Shown here in pieces: positions 36,700 to 49,999 of a stretch of DNA of 64,000 nt. The position numbers and the translations under genes were made by a program. The stretch covers positions 3,139,972-3,203,971 of the forward strand of contig BDGG01000005.1 in NCBI GenBank assembly GCA_001949185.1. The letters are read 5' to 3'. The DNA comes from Ramazzottius varieornatus. Lineage: Eukaryota > Tardigrada > Eutardigrada > Parachela > Ramazzottiidae. The notes beneath the pieces are model-generated. The model was not told the DNA's origin and did not search any database. It was given only the letters and a program-made list of their open reading frames with translations. Position 1 is the stretch's first letter; each line of letters starts with the position of its first letter.

Positions 36700-39600
36700 G
36701 CTGCTGCACTTAGATTTCATGAAGAGGGTTTTCAGGCCACCAGTCAACTGATCATGGGCTCCTCTTCAATGCAGCGTCCGTCTCGGTGACGACTCGCTGA
36801 AATAGAAAACGATATGTTTTCAATCGGTTTCTGAGATTAATTTGTTACTGCAAGCCTTCTCCCACGAGTCTTGCGTTGATTACAAGCGCGTGCCGTTCAA
36901 CAGTCGGATGAATTTCCGTGATTTGAGTATAATCAGCTCACTATATTGCCCGCAATTTCCCACTGATTTCGTCGACGCTTCCTACCAGCGCACAGTGGAT
37001 CATATAATAGTAGCCTGGACCAGATGCGTTGCGTGACTATTCTGCATAGCAGGAAAATTCGACGGATGTTCATCGTGTCATCAGCAGATCACGATGAGGG
37101 TAATATCCCAAGTTCGGGAATTCTACCCTTCCTATCAACGATCGCAGTGGTTTACTTTCTGGTGACATACGAACCGGGATGTAAAAGAAAGACAGCACGA
37201 TGAGTGAGTCTTTAGAGCTTTTCCGAGAGCTCAACATTTGTCCCAAGTTGTACCAGTACTGACAAAGCTCCAGATCTCATGATATCTTACAAATGCATCT
37301 TCCTTTCAATCTCGCTTTCTGGAAATTCCTGGTCCAAAGGGGCTAGCGGATACGCCCTTCATGCAGCGAACGCACTTGTCTATAAAGTGTGGGAACAGCT
37401 TGCTACTTTCGTTTTGAACCTACACACGGACCGTACTGTGATAATTCCCGTTCCACCAGAAAAGTGTTTTATCCTGGTTCACCGAGACCTACGGTCAAGA
37501 CTATATAAAGGTCAGCGAGGCGAAAATAAGAAGGTTCGCAATTATCAGGTGCGGTAGTATGCCTTGCCACTCTTGAAAATCCGGTTCGAAGATCCATAAA
37601 TCTGCTATCCCTCGTCTTTCCGTCCTGAAATCTTCTTATCAATCCATATACTTTCCTCTACGTACTAGTGATTGACTCGTTTTGGTTGCGTGGATTCGTG
37701 GGGAAGCAGAATTAATTGGGTCGTGCAGCAGTGAGTTTCCGAGTGATTTAGGAGTTTGCAAATTCTTGGCTCACCAAAGCCTCACACGCGGCCGAACAAA
37801 GCAGCCTCCTATCCAGGGATATGACTGATAGCAGAAACTTTGCAGAAAGTTAAATGGAAAGGTTTCGTTCTCAAGACTGTTCGAAAGTTGTCCCCACGGA
37901 AGGCGGATATCGAAAGTGAACAATACATCCCTGAGGGCGTGCACGAAATTCGTTCCTCCTAGTTTGTTGCACAACTCTTTCAGGACAGCGATGTGTCTTC
38001 CCGAATTCTTGCGGTGCATTTACAGGTTCAGGAATGACAGAAAGCTGGCGAAACGAGTGCCCTACTTACTTGACGCAGCTCAGAATAAACGCGGAGTTCC
38101 GACTTTTGTTAATCTCCTGATGGCGAATACGCACAAGCCGATCTCAGACTGTGTCGTCACTGCTGGTAAAAAGTGGACTCCGTCGAGTGTTTTCAAGCAA
38201 GAATCGGTTTTCTGTGACAAAGCAGAAGCACCACAGAAGACATCGGACCATAAACGGCACCAAACGAGACCCATGGCTACGTTATGGTGGCCAGCTCACA
38301 CTCGCTACCACTTTCAGTTTCTTTCACCCAGCAAGGCGATAGCGGTAGACCAGGTCTCTCTGAAATCGGGATGACTGATGAAAAAGTCTGTTGTGCAACA
38401 AAGAGAATTTCTCAGCTGGCCGAAGTCCCTACTTTTGCAAGACGGCTTCAGATTTCTTTCTCCGCAAAATCCTCTGCACAACCGTAGGAAGTAAAAATAG
38501 AAACTCCCTGTGAGAACTGTAGTAGCAGGTACCTGATGCTAAAAAACTATAGAGTTCACGAGATTAGGGCGTCTGCAGCAACCCTACTCAGAAAAATACA
38601 CTTCTCATCGTGTAGTCAACGAGTGACCTGTCGTCATGAAGAGGCTCAGGGCTACCCGAGGACCGTCGAATTTTACTGGTCCAAATTACACTTTGTTGGT
38701 TCCTCGGGCATACTTCGGTTGCTTTTCGTGACGCTACCTACAAGCAGCGGAGTGTAACCGTGCTCTTCGTAGCGTGTGATGTGGGTGTAACCACATACTG
38801 TAGGGAGCAAGTCTTGAGCGTGTCCCGAGTTACTTCTCATGGTACTCCTGGGTTACTTTATCGGACGTTCTTCGACGCATAATTAACTCCTTTCTAGAGT
38901 GCTCGGACTACTGTATTTACGGGTTCAGCATGAGAAACTACAGAGAAAGTTCTTTGAGGTAAAGCACTCTGAACCAAAAGAAGCCACAATAAAGAAATGC
39001 GAAGCATCAATGCGGCAAAACAGAGATACCCAAGTCAGAAGGTTTCCAGAAGGGTTGTTTGAGCATATACAGAGACACAACAAATAGAAACCAGATGGGT
39101 TAACCCAAACAGTGACAAAAGTGTGGAATTGATAGCCCTTCTTTGTACGTCTATTACATGTTGAACGCCGGCGAAAGAGTTAACGCGGCCATCTGCAAAC
39201 CACAAGAAAATCTCAGTCGTAGAGAGGATTGCCGCTGATATCCGTCTGGTGAAATTAGGCGTGTAATTCTCTGCCGACATCCATCCAGGAAAGGTATAAA
39301 GATACGAAAGAGCGAAGTGCAAGAAGAATGTGCAGCCAAAAATTCTAAAGAACAAAAAGCAGCAAGCGATTGCATCAGCGATCGCATGGCTCAGGAAGGC
39401 CTACGTGCGGTAGGTCTGAGGCTTCACCGTTGAGCAACGGCGTAGGCGCTCTGTCAGGCCGACTACGCGGGCTCCCATGATTCGTATGGGTCTTTTTTAC
39501 TGCCCTCATTTCCTCTGTTCGACAAAGAAAACTACCTTGCTCTGGCTGACAAGACTCGGTCAAAACTACCTCCCGTAATGATATCTGTTCGGCTCCCGCA

Positions 39601-39936
39601 AAAGAGGCTTAGAAAGAGGAAAAATCTGCTTTTCCTTCTTCTCATCCCCTTCATATTGTGTCTTGAGCGAGTCGTCACACCTGAGGAAAAACTCTTATGA
39701 CTTGGGCAAGTAACAAAAATTCTTTCGGAAGTGGGTGTAAAATATGGCATCCAAACGTATATTTTTTCTATCTCCCCATCCTGCTACTGTGGCGGTATGA
39801 ACTTGCTACGAAAAAATGTCCCATGTACCTTGCTAGAACAGTTAAACAAGTGAAACAAAAGGTTGCAGATCTGAAGTTTGCAGAAAGTTTGGAATTCTTT
39901 ACTTCGAAAGGTTTCAGGTCATATTTCCGCAACTAG
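36700..39936. other. 3.2-kb intergenic stretch, nothing supportable
   Basis: Upstream of receptor D. Several open frames occur on both strands, but none has a family motif, and I see no strong repeat. Confidence 0.4.
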
Positions 39937-41220
39937 TACAGCCCGCCCAAGCCAACTTGCCTACCACTGTAAACAAAACTTCCTGTAACTGTTCTCTTGC
40001 TAGCTCAGTGGCTTGTGACATCCGTTTTTAACTCAGTATCTTTTGGAATACCGTTTGTAAAGTTTGTTCTCAAAATGGGATCGGAAACTAGTTCTGGAAT
40101 GAAAGCGATGGTAGCACTGTGATGGTGGCACTACATAGCCAACGCCTGTCGTGCAAGCAAATTTCTGAGCAACTTCGGAGCCTCAGGACTTTTATCCATT
40201 ACATAAAGATTGGTAAGTTGATTAGAAAAGAAGGAGCGAACGGAGTTTGATGGGCCAAACCTGCAGAACAGTTCCCTCCCCACAACTAACCTTCGGTACT
40301 TACGAAGGACGCTATCAAGAAAGTGAAAATAGCCAACCTTGAAAAGCGTTCGGATTCTCAAGGAAAGCTTTCCTGTAAGCTGCGATATTCCAGTGGTGAT
40401 GTGAGCAACATCATCAAACTGGATCAGGGTCTGGACGCACGCAAGAATTAGAAATTGCACCACTTGAACAGCAGAAGTACGAGCAAGGACTGTTTAGCGA
40501 GAGCTGTTTATCTCGTGTCTGCGGGTTAACAGGGTCAAGAGAACCTTCACCATGGATGAAACTTGTATAGCTCTTGATGACTGCAACACGGAAGGAGCCT
40601 TTTTCTATACCGACGGATTTCTAGAGGTTCCAGATGACCGGCGCAAAACGTCGGTGAAGCTGTGGCCCAGAATGATTGAGGTCGCCATCGGGATCTGCTG
40701 GAATGGAATGCCAAAGCCCTATGCTGTTGAGGGCAATGCAAAAATCACAGCACGATACTTCATCGACGATGTCCTGTCACCGATCATGAAGAAAAACATT
40801 CCCCGACTCCAGCCCGAAATCCAAAGGATATTACGGTGTGTTACGACAGCGCAAAATTCCAGGCTTCGATTCTGACCCAGAATTGGATAGAGGAGATCCA
40901 TCCGAATTACATTTCACAGCAACATCAGATGGCCAACAGCCCCGACTTTGCTCCGTTAGATTATGCCATCAACGGAATTAGGAAAAAAAATTTAGGTGAA
41001 CGCCAGGTTATCAGCATAGGGGATCTAATCAAGGTCCTTCAAGAAGTGTGCGCGAATTTCGACCTCGGAATCATCCGTCGATCACTTTTGTCCTGGGAAA
41101 GTCGTGTTTAGAAGATTAGAAGGCGATTCATATAGAATTAGACTGGGGATTTCGATTTCGTTCTGGAATGTATAAGAATTATTGGAAGAGATGGTAGCAA
41201 GTTGGCTTGGGCGATAGATA
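39937..41220 (+). mobile_element. Tc1/mariner-type transposon, full length, inactive
   Basis: The ends CGCCCAAGCCAACTTGC(C)TACCA (left 39945 onward) and the inverse TGGTAGCAAGTTGGCTTGGGCG (to 41213) are inverted repeats, with TA at the outer borders. About 1.28 kb, the normal size for this superfamily. It contains one degenerate transposase gene on the plus strand. It lies between receptor copies C and D. Confidence 0.8.
40495..41111 (+). pseudogene. Tc1/mariner transposase, frameshifted
   Basis: DDE transposase remnants. The first catalytic Asp is in TFTMDETCI. The middle block RMIEVAIGICWNG...GNAKITARYFIDDVL is in one frame up to about 40820. Then the frame shifts by one and continues as DITVCYDSAKFQASIL (second Asp), NSPDFAPLDY (third acidic residue, Asp) and a C-terminal helix to the stop at 41111. 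The N-terminal DNA-binding half (about 40140-40460, RLSCKQISEQLR...) is recognisable only in scraps. Non-functional. Confidence 0.75.
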
Positions 41221-41448
41221 GAGGTGCATAACAGTTGCATGGATCTTTCAGTCGAGTGCTGTCTCGCCTTTCCTACTGTTTAAGGGACACTCACTAGAAG
41301 TAACTGGTAATGCGAAGAAGAGGGCTGAAAATGCTGCGCCATTTGTTGCAGTTTGTGTGGCGTGGGCGTGGGCGTGTACGGTTTTTAAGAGACGGCAGTA
41401 CAGTTGCTCGCATCAGAACAAAATAACTATAGCAAAATTATGATCTCA

Positions 41449-44400
41449 TCAAAGTGATACGCGAGACCGCTGTGCAATTGTTGCACAAGCGACGTTGTCA
41501 ACCCGTTTGTTTCGATGTTTTGATAGAGTGGTTTCCAGGTGCCACCAGAGTTCCATTGACTGCTTTTGTCGTAGTTGCCATTTGACAAAGGCACCGCCGC
41601 TGGTGACCAGCAAGATAAGAACGATGATCACGGGTGCCGTTACGAACATTGGTACTGACTGAACTCCTGGAGCGGAAAAATATAAAGCAATGAAGCGAAA
41701 AACAAAACATCCATTACACCCAGTGCGAACCATGATAATTCACCGTTGTTAATTACGTTACTGTACCTTGACATTTATCGTTATCGAACCCACATAAGGG
41801 TTCGCGCAGCGGTATCTCTCCACCACTCCACATGAATTTCCTGTTGAACGGATACGTCACCGCATTCGTCGAGTACTCGTAACGAACGACACTCTGAAAA
41901 GATGACACTCGTTATCGGTGACCCTATTGCAACATGAAGAATTGTGCGATATGCGTACGGTATGTAGAGCGGTGTAATGAACCCTAACCTCAAACTTTCC
42001 GCTTGTTGTACTCATCTGCTTCATCACAATGTTGAGGTACTTTTGACCGCCCGGACTGATGTACACTTTGCCCATGGGCAGGGAGAAAGTCCGATTCAAG
42101 AATTTCTCCGCTAGTTTTTTACCGTCTTGCAACTGTGGTGTGGATGCAAAGCAGCTGATGGGGTCGATTGTCTCGTTCAGAACCTAACCGAATAAAAGCG
42201 ATTTCGAATGATCCTGATGTGAACTTGGAACCGATGAGCGAACCTCGGCGAGTAAAGTCACCCCCGTGTATGCCGTTAAGGTTGGGGCAGCCAGCTGAAA
42301 CACGGACAGTAACCAAGAGCATTCCAAAATGCGAGTTAGCGGATCAATTGTAGTACGTGATTTTACCCCGGACATGGTTTCCAAACTGGATATCTCGTTA
42401 GCCTCGCTTTGACTGATCCGAGTCCGGATATTTCGAACGGTTTCAGCAGGGAGGTGCTCGGCTTCTCCTTCGTTGTCGTAGGTGAGGTAGAGAACTGAGC
42501 GGGAAGATGTGCTCGATACCTGAAAGGAGGCAGTGTGAAGTGAATTCGTGTGAGTCAAGGAAACTGCATTTCGGTACAAACTGAAATAGGACGAAGCTTT
42601 CCACGTACCTCAGAACTGTTTTCGAGCCATGTAAGGTCGGGGTAGCTGGGAAGCATTAAATAAGGCTGACTAAAGAGGTACACCTATCAGAGAAGAGGGA
42701 GCCGTAGATACACTACATATGTGGAAGCTAACAATGGAACCATAGCAGAAATGTTTGTTCGGGTACACGCGCCTGCCACAACTGTGGGCATGGACAACTC
42801 TGTGGGCAGCGGAGCGAAAGCGGCGCTGGTTTAAGTGCTTTGATTGATTGGTCAACTTCAGCTGGCCCTTGCCGCCTCCGCTCTTTTGCCTACAGTTTTT
42901 TCAATGCTCACAGTTGGGGCATGCGCGTGTCCGAATAATCGTACCGTAGAATCGGACTTACGTATTCGCTGGAGGTCATGTTTTTTGCTTGAGCATGAAT
43001 CTGAAAATAACAGTGCGGACACGTATACGTTCACGTTCTTCGTAGTACAGTATGTCTTTCTCCTTACCAGGATCTTCCGGGCTATTTCGCTTCGACATGC
43101 CAGAAACACAACTGCAAGAAAACAACAGCGTGCTTAGATTGTGACAAATTCGCCTTCCAGAGCAGTATCACATACTTCGAGCAGACTTTTGTACAATGTT
43201 GAGAATGCTGTCGTAGTCTATCACGTGTTTTCCCGCGCTGTCGAAAGCTACCGATCGCTGCTGAAATGCCGGTGTTACTAAAACGCGTTTCAGGCTTTCA
43301 CAGACGGCTCGAAAATATCCAAGGTCCCGTCTGTCGTCGCATACAACGAATATCGTAGTCCAGTTACTGTAGACAAGGAAGTCCTTGACGAAAGCCACGA
43401 AAAGATTGTGGTGCGCTGGAGCGACTGACAATGCGGTCGGATTTTTCCTGTTATCTTTGTCGTCCGGCACGCTTCCCAGTCTAGGAAGCCTCAGGTGTTA
43501 GTTATCATGATGGTAAAAGTGTTGCAGCACAGATGCTCGTTGGTACTTACGTTGATATCACTGGAATATTCCATTCTGATGTTAATTTTGCCACCATCAG
43601 AAATTCCGCAGAGCAAACTGAATAACATACGGGCTTAAGCTACACGAGTGGTACCCGACAGAGAAGCGGAAACACCTAGTAGGGCTGTATTATAAAACGA
43701 GAAAAGGGATTTCGAAAAAGATCAGCCAACTGGGAGGATCGAACTCCCGACATCTTGCTTACTAGGCAAGCGCATCTACCGCTGAGCTAAGTCGGCAATT
43801 ATACTGGAGGAGTTCTGTTTCTCTGTGAGGTTGCGACGTGTGATCGAGGCATGGACGGAGGTGACTGTGTTCGCGCGAACCTTTTCGTGTACAGTATTTA
43901 TCAGCGGTTGGAAATGATAAGTCGTAGTATCAAGCAGGTACGGTGCTCTCGCGCTGCGACGTTCGGAAGCTCAGACACTCACTTAAAAATACTTCGAGTT
44001 CAACAACAGGGCGACCGGCGAGAATTTCATTTCCGAGTGCCGGTTCAGTCTCTCCAGACCTCTTGCGTTGTTGTTCAAGTTCGTAACGCAGACAGCACAG
44101 TAGCTTACTTCATTCTAAACGGATGGCACGAGCCTTCATATTTGATGAGGACCAGCTTCGCTCTCGCTGTGCCGTTTATACCCTGGTCTCGAGTTATTCA
44201 TTCCTTGGCAAAATCCTTGCCTGGATCCATAAGTGCTTTTCATGAAGAACGAAACGTGACTGACATTTCGTATCATAAGGTATGGATGTGTATTACAAAG
44301 GCTGGAGACGTCAAGTGTGCGTAATAATCACTCAATTCTGAACAGGAACAAGAATAGGTACTTACATGGAGAAATGATGACCATGGTCCCCTCAGCACCC

Positions 44401-44714
44401 TGGTTCTCGTAGTAATTCTGAGCAGCAATGTTGACTGTGTCGTCCGCCATCTGTTCACAATAGATGATTTTCTTGTTGGTATATCCTTGATGTTTGAGAT
44501 GGAACTTTCCGCCATACATGGCGTGGGCATCTTGGATCGCAACAGGGATACTGGCGAACACATCGACATACTGGTAGGCCGCGATCGTTACTATCGTTAT
44601 CTGGGGTACGGAGCAGTTGTGGATTCCATCGGACATCTCCATTGCCGTTTGTCCTCTGGATCTCTGACACAGGAAAAACAGAGAAAAGAGCAGCACCGCG
44701 GTTATCCGAGTCAT
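41449..44714 (-). CDS. ANF-receptor-domain single-pass receptor, copy C (NPR-C-like, no kinase or cyclase)
   Basis: Exons 44714-44366, 43617-43551, 43480-43176, 43111-43068, 43000-42962, 42683-42609, 42519-42367, 42294-42244, 42183-41989, 41893-41767, 41666-41449, in phase; 540 aa. ATG 44714 starts a clear signal peptide (MTRITAVLLFSLFFLCQRSRG). Landmarks: [126 protein letters not shown] and CGFDNDKC. One TM (TAPVIIVLILLVTSGGAFV) and a tail of about 45 residues starting MELWWHLETTLSKHRNKR. The third exon is 9 nt longer than in its paralogs. Intron 1 contains a tRNA-Thr gene and intron 5 a MITE. Confidence 0.85.
42763..42930. repeat. Palindromic MITE, diverged copy, receptor C intron 5
   Basis: ACACGCGCCTG, GGGCATGGACAA, CAGCGGAGCGAAAGCGG, a TTGATTGATTGGTCAAC loop and an inverted right arm: the same layout and loop as the near-perfect copy at 58447. 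Occupies 168 of the 278 bp of the intron. Confidence 0.75.
43724..43796 (-). tRNA. tRNA-Thr (anticodon AGT)
   Basis: 73-nt cloverleaf on the minus strand. The acceptor stem GCCGACT pairs with AGTTGGC (one G-T), the anticodon stem CTTGC/GCAAG encloses loop CTAGTAA with anticodon AGT, and the T-arm is GGGAG-TTCGATC-CTCCC. The B box GTTCGATCC is perfect; the A box region TTAGCTCAGCGGTAGATG is good, but the D-stem pairs imperfectly (GCTC against GATGC). A run of five T follows directly, the normal Pol III terminator. It lies inside intron 1 of receptor C on the same strand. Confidence 0.88.
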
Positions 44715-44899
44715 TTTAGTGTGGGAGTAATAGTAAATAAAAATAGCGGGGCACAACATCGGTGGTAACTCATTAAGGATCCTTTCCCACTCGACACATG
44801 ATTACGAAATCCAAGAGATCGATGTAACCATGTAATGTTTCGTCACGTAAGTGAAGTAAGCAAAGATAGTTCACGCATCTTTCTCGTGACGTCGTATTA

Positions 44900-46600
44900 G
44901 ATGGATGTGAAGCGTCCCAGATCTCTCTAATCGTAAAAAAAAGTAACTTGAACCCTCGAAGAGCATGCCTCGAATGATATTGGTAGAAAATGATCTTTGT
45001 ATACTAGCAGCTGTCAATCAGAGCAGATCAAGCGGCAAATGCAATTGAATATGAAATGCAAGGTTCACCCGCGATTGATCCAACACCACATGCACAACTT
45101 TCATCCAACTCGTTAATTAATATTTGTTCCACTAAATGAATTTGTTCTGCTAACATTTCCTAGTCAAACCCAACTCAGACTTGCTCGGGTGGTTGTGGTG
45201 GCTGAAAACGCACTTCAGTTCACCCTTTTGAAACATACTTTGGTGGCGTTCAGCTCCCTGTATGATGAGGACCTTCGTCCCGTGTACGTTCTCTCGACCG
45301 AAGACTTGCTCTGGAAGAACTGCCAACAGTTTTATGGGCGGAGACAGTGGAGACAGCAGTATTCGGAGCGAAGATATGAGCCGCAGCTTGTTTCCGGCTG
45401 CTTAGCTTGCTTAAGAGGGTGAAACGTTTCGTGCATCACGAGCTGTCACCAGTGCGCGCTACACCTGACTTCCGTTCGTGGTGCATGTCGCGAAGTGTAT
45501 CCACTGTTTAATGGAAAGTTTACAGCTTACGACTCGCGCGCCATGCACCACGAGCATTCATCTCAGTGCTTTGTCAACTTGGTCTCTGCAAATGGCTCCG
45601 CCCACAGTATTCAGGCTGGTCTACTGCCGTTTCGTTCCTGCGGCTGACGAGTTCGGCCGTCCCGTTAATTAATAACCGACTATCCCTGATGTACCGCTCA
45701 GTGGAGCTTTGAGCACCGCATTTGAGAGCTGCTCCATCTTCCCAACAACTTCCTTGCTGCTGTCCAGAGACCTGTCTACTAGTCCAGTATCACCTCTGCA
45801 TGTACCAGCTGCGGACCGAAAGTGGGAAATGCGGACTTCACGTGGAAACGTTACGATCACGCAACGAGTGGATGTTGTTACTTACTAAATCGGCTTCTGC
45901 ATTCTGCAAAGATCGTGGGAGAAACGGCTGAAATTTTGTACTGTATTACCTCAAAATCCACATACGTCACTCGCCACGTTCTAACAAAGATGCGGATGGT
46001 AAGCATGCGATAGGTTGCTTGGCCCAAACAGCCATGACGTTAGTGTAGCCAATTAAGAAAAGTAAATCAACCATTTACAGCTGTGCGGCGAGTTTGGTTC
46101 GGGGAATCAGCTGTTCAGTCAAAGGCTTCTCTCTGTAAATGGATTATAGCACTTCCGGCGGAAGTTCTCGTGGTTAACCCTAGTTCTCAATACACCGCAG
46201 CCTGTCAGTTGTGCAAGGCCTAGTTAGGTGACCGGGAAAAGCTTGAACACATTGACGCCCTTTTATTTTCCGCATGATGAAGCACCGCCAAGTAGAGAAG
46301 AAAACGTCTTGATGCCGTAATACAGAGATGCCGGCTTTGAGTTGTTCAGTTTAGACATGCAGCAACCGTAGAGCGCCTTCTCTGCTGGTAGATTAGTTTG
46401 ATAGTGATGTCGGCGACAATTTTTCTGTTTTACAGTACTTAGGTGAAGCCAACAAATGATACAAACGCTAGATCCCATTGGCCATCTACCGTCCCTAATA
46501 AGTTCAGCAGTCGGCTCTTGTTATATTGTGACGTCTGCAGCAGCAGCACCACCACTAGACAATACAGACTGATTAATGAGTGCAAATAATCATCGAGACA
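44900..46600. other. Spacer between receptors B and C, nothing supportable
   Basis: No kinase, cyclase or other domain is readable between the end of copy B and the start of copy C on either strand. Confidence 0.45.
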
Positions 46601-46694
46601 GAGCATGTTGTTTATAACCAAGCTAAGGCCATGTACCGATGAACGCATACACTATCATGGTTTGGATCGGAGAAAACAAACGTTAGACAAGACA

Positions 46695-49600
46695 TCAAAA
46701 GGTACGACCAAAGCGCATATGCAATGTATTGACCGAGGGTATCAATTTAGAAGTTACCAGTGAACGTCCTTTTTTCGACTCGTAAAGCACGTCTGGCTGT
46801 ACTGCCCACCACATATGTCCAAGTGAGTACACTCTGCGATGGATCCACCATCCCAACCAAACAGCTGTTCCAATAACAGGGACGAGAGCAAGACAAACGA
46901 CCGACCCCAGAACGGAAGCAGGCAATGCTTGAGAGCCTACGGAAAGGAATTTCCGTTGTGCTGTTCAAATGGCTGTTGTGCCGTACGTGTACACATCCAA
47001 CGGCTATGCAGAACCCACCTGCGATGCACTTTCCACCGTCGAACCCACAGATCGGCTCATTTACAGGCATACTTCCACTGTTCCATGAGAAGTTTCTTCC
47101 GAAGGGAAAGCTCACGGTATTCTTTCGATAATTGTACCGAAGAATGTCCTGAAAGAAGCAAATTGCCGGAATTGCTGCAGGGGAAAATGAAAGACCGACT
47201 GATTTTAAGGCGGTCGAGCAGACCTCCAGGTCTCCGGTTTGCCAGTTAACTTGTTGAACAAGCATGTCGACGTGTCTTTGACCCCCAGGAGATACGTAAA
47301 TGCTGCCTGTAGGAAGTGTGAATGTACGACTGAGAAACTTCTCAACTATCCCAACACCATTCCGTAATGCCAGAAGGGAGGAAGTATAATTTGTTGAATC
47401 CACAGTCTCGTTGATGACCTTCAAACAACACAGGCAAACCGAATGCATCCTTGACACAGGGGAAACTTGCCATGTCAATGGCTTACAGTAACCTGAATTC
47501 ACAGCCCTAGGGGAAAAACCGAGTCCAACCTTTCCAAGTAGGGTCACGACAGTATATGCTGCCACCGTTGTTGCTGCTATCTACGGAAATGAAAATTACA
47601 CCCATTTAACCGGTTTTCATGTTTTTTCACATGGCGACAGATATATGCTGACTTTATCCGAAGTGGACAAATTGGCATATCCGGCATTGGCAATTTTTTG
47701 ACGCAGGTTCTTCACGGTCACAAGTGGTAACCGGTCGACGTCTTCGTTGTCGTAGGTTACGCACAAAATTAGACGCAATGTTGCGGGTGTAATCTGACAA
47801 GAATACTCAGCACCAGTAATATAAAGTCCGCCAACACATTCCTACCTCCGAAATGTGACACCTCAGAGAATTCTTCGCGACTCAGCCAGACTCCCGACTG
47901 ACAATCTGAACACACTACTCGATAGTTCATGCGAAATTGATACTACCATGACCACTAGCCTGGTGTTGTGACTGGAATAGAAATAAACGATGGAAAAGTT
48001 GTCACACCTGGGAGGTAGGACTGTATAAATTAACAACAGACTTCACCAATACGGCCCGGACTGGAACGGATGAGTGGCCAGTTGTTGTTGTTGTTTACTT
48101 GTTTTGAGTCTCAATCTATCCAGACGACTGTCTGACAGCGATTGCGACTATGCTACCTGGTAAACTCTCGGCAGACCATCAATACAAAGCCTGAGGAGAA
48201 GAAAGTTTCCACGTACCTCGCTGTCCTGGATTATCCACGACAATTCAGGGTAGCTGGGTAACAACGTGAAAGGCGTACTAACTAGGTAGACCTGTGAAAA
48301 ACCATATTCATCCACTGGCTCAGGTGAGCGGGGGGGGGGGTTACATCTACATTCACATAAGCGTGCTCTGTACCCACATATTCGCTGTTCGTCATATTCT
48401 TCCTCTGAGCATGGATCTGTTAATAAGCACAACAACATATTGTCGGTCCTCTTTTCTTGTGGTATAGCAGCTTTGCAGCCCACTGTATCCTTAGAATTGG
48501 GAAGTACCATGAACTGTCTTGCCACATCGCTTCGGCACATCAGGAACACCACTGGAAAAAAACAACCAAGAAACAGATTTGTATCTACCAACGTTCGAAA
48601 GCTGGCCCAGTATATTTCGACCTGGTGACTCAAGACCCTTCAGGATCAGTACCTCGAGCTGACTTTTGCACAAATTCAAGATAGACATCGTAGCTGACTG
48701 CTTCGGCGCCACTATCAAAGTTGATAGCCGGTATTTGGAACGTCGGCGCTACCAGTAGACGTTTGAAATTTTCACAGTTCGCCCTGAAGAATCCCACATT
48801 TCGCTTGTCATCACACAGCAGAAAAAGTGTGGTCCACTTCTGATACAAGAGGAACTGCTTTAAGAAGTTGCCGAAAACAGTATTGTGGGCTGGGGCAATC
48901 GTTAGTGCTGTCAGATACTTTCGGTCGTCCGTAGCAAAACTACCTATGCTGTAAGGGAGAGTAGTTTGGGTACCGTATCATTCTGGCAATACTTTCGGAA
49001 CAGTTTGGAAACTTACGTGGAGATAACTGGTACGTTCCATTCTGCGGTCAGTCGAGCCATCATTGTAAAATCCGCCGTACAATCTGAAACGGGTGATATG
49101 AGTCTGTTCCGGATATACCGACACGGTCACGGGTCATCGTACGACTATGGTTTTCGTTTGCTTGCCTGTATGCCCTGTACCCATCGTCCGATATTGATAG
49201 TTTGAACACCATCATGGGAAGCACACTTTTTAGTTTCCGGTCACGTGACCATCAAGTCACTGGTACAATCAGTCAGTTGGTGAGCAATTAGTTCCGGACG
49301 AGGAGATACAGGTTCCTTGCTGTCGATCTCTCGTCGCGTGACAGGTTTATGGGGAAGTCCGAACAGCTAAAATTTACTGTCCGAAGCATTACTGTACCGA
49401 CCACCACAAACGAAATCTCTTTGAGAGATTTTGCGCAAAGTTTTTCCTTATGGCTTCTATACGACCTATTTTGCCTCTTTTTTCCGGACGAAATGCTTCC
49501 ACTTACGGTATCTGAGTTTGCGCAAACGAAAACCATGGTCGTACGATGACTCGTAACCGTGAACGTATGCTACAGGTTACTGGAAGCTGTGTTCACTCAC

Positions 49601-49961
49601 ATGGTGACAAAAATATAGGACCACCCGATGGTTCCGTGCGGCGTATATCATAGTAGTATGCAGCAGAAAGGTTTATCGTATCGTCCGCGAGCTCTTCGCA
49701 AAAGAACCTGGTCTGGTTGGAGTATGAAACGGACTTCATTGAGAATCTTCCGGTGTAAAGGGAGTTGACGTCCTCCACCGCCGCTGCTATGCTGGGAATG
49801 ACTTCCGAATACTGGTACGCAGCTGTCGTGACGAGGGTCAGGGTAGGAACTGGGCTTACCGTTGTCGAAGCCTCCATTACAGATGCACTAGAAACCTCGA
49901 GAAGTTTACGGGAAGAAAGGCCGAACAACACAACGACTGCAAACATATCGTAGAGTCGCAT
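46695..49961 (-). CDS. ANF-receptor-domain single-pass receptor, copy B (NPR-C-like, no kinase or cyclase)
   Basis: Exons 49961-49601, 49083-49017, 48948-48653, 48551-48508, 48416-48378, 48291-48217, 47793-47653, 47580-47530, 47418-47224, 47148-47019, 46936-46695; 546 aa. Signal peptide MRLYDMFAVVVLFGLSSRK. Landmarks: [131 protein letters not shown] and CGFDGGKC. The TM is VVCLALVPVIGTAVWLGWW. The tail has WWAVQPDVLYESKKGRSL; a possible donor (GTAACT at 46757) after this could splice to one more small exon, otherwise the frame stops at 46695. Exons 2-6 and 8-10 are exactly the same lengths as in copy A. Confidence 0.85.
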
Positions 49962-49999
49962 GTTTCTAAGTATCAACGATGTTTCTGCTTCGAAAAAGC

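Noticed and set aside
39035-39355. Minus-strand frame starting with a signal-peptide-like hydrophobic stretch
   Set aside because: No clear exon ends and no similarity to the receptor array or any family; too weak to call a gene.
40131-40463. Minus-strand open frame of 110 codons inside the mariner element
   Set aside because: Antisense shadow of the decayed transposase N-terminal half.
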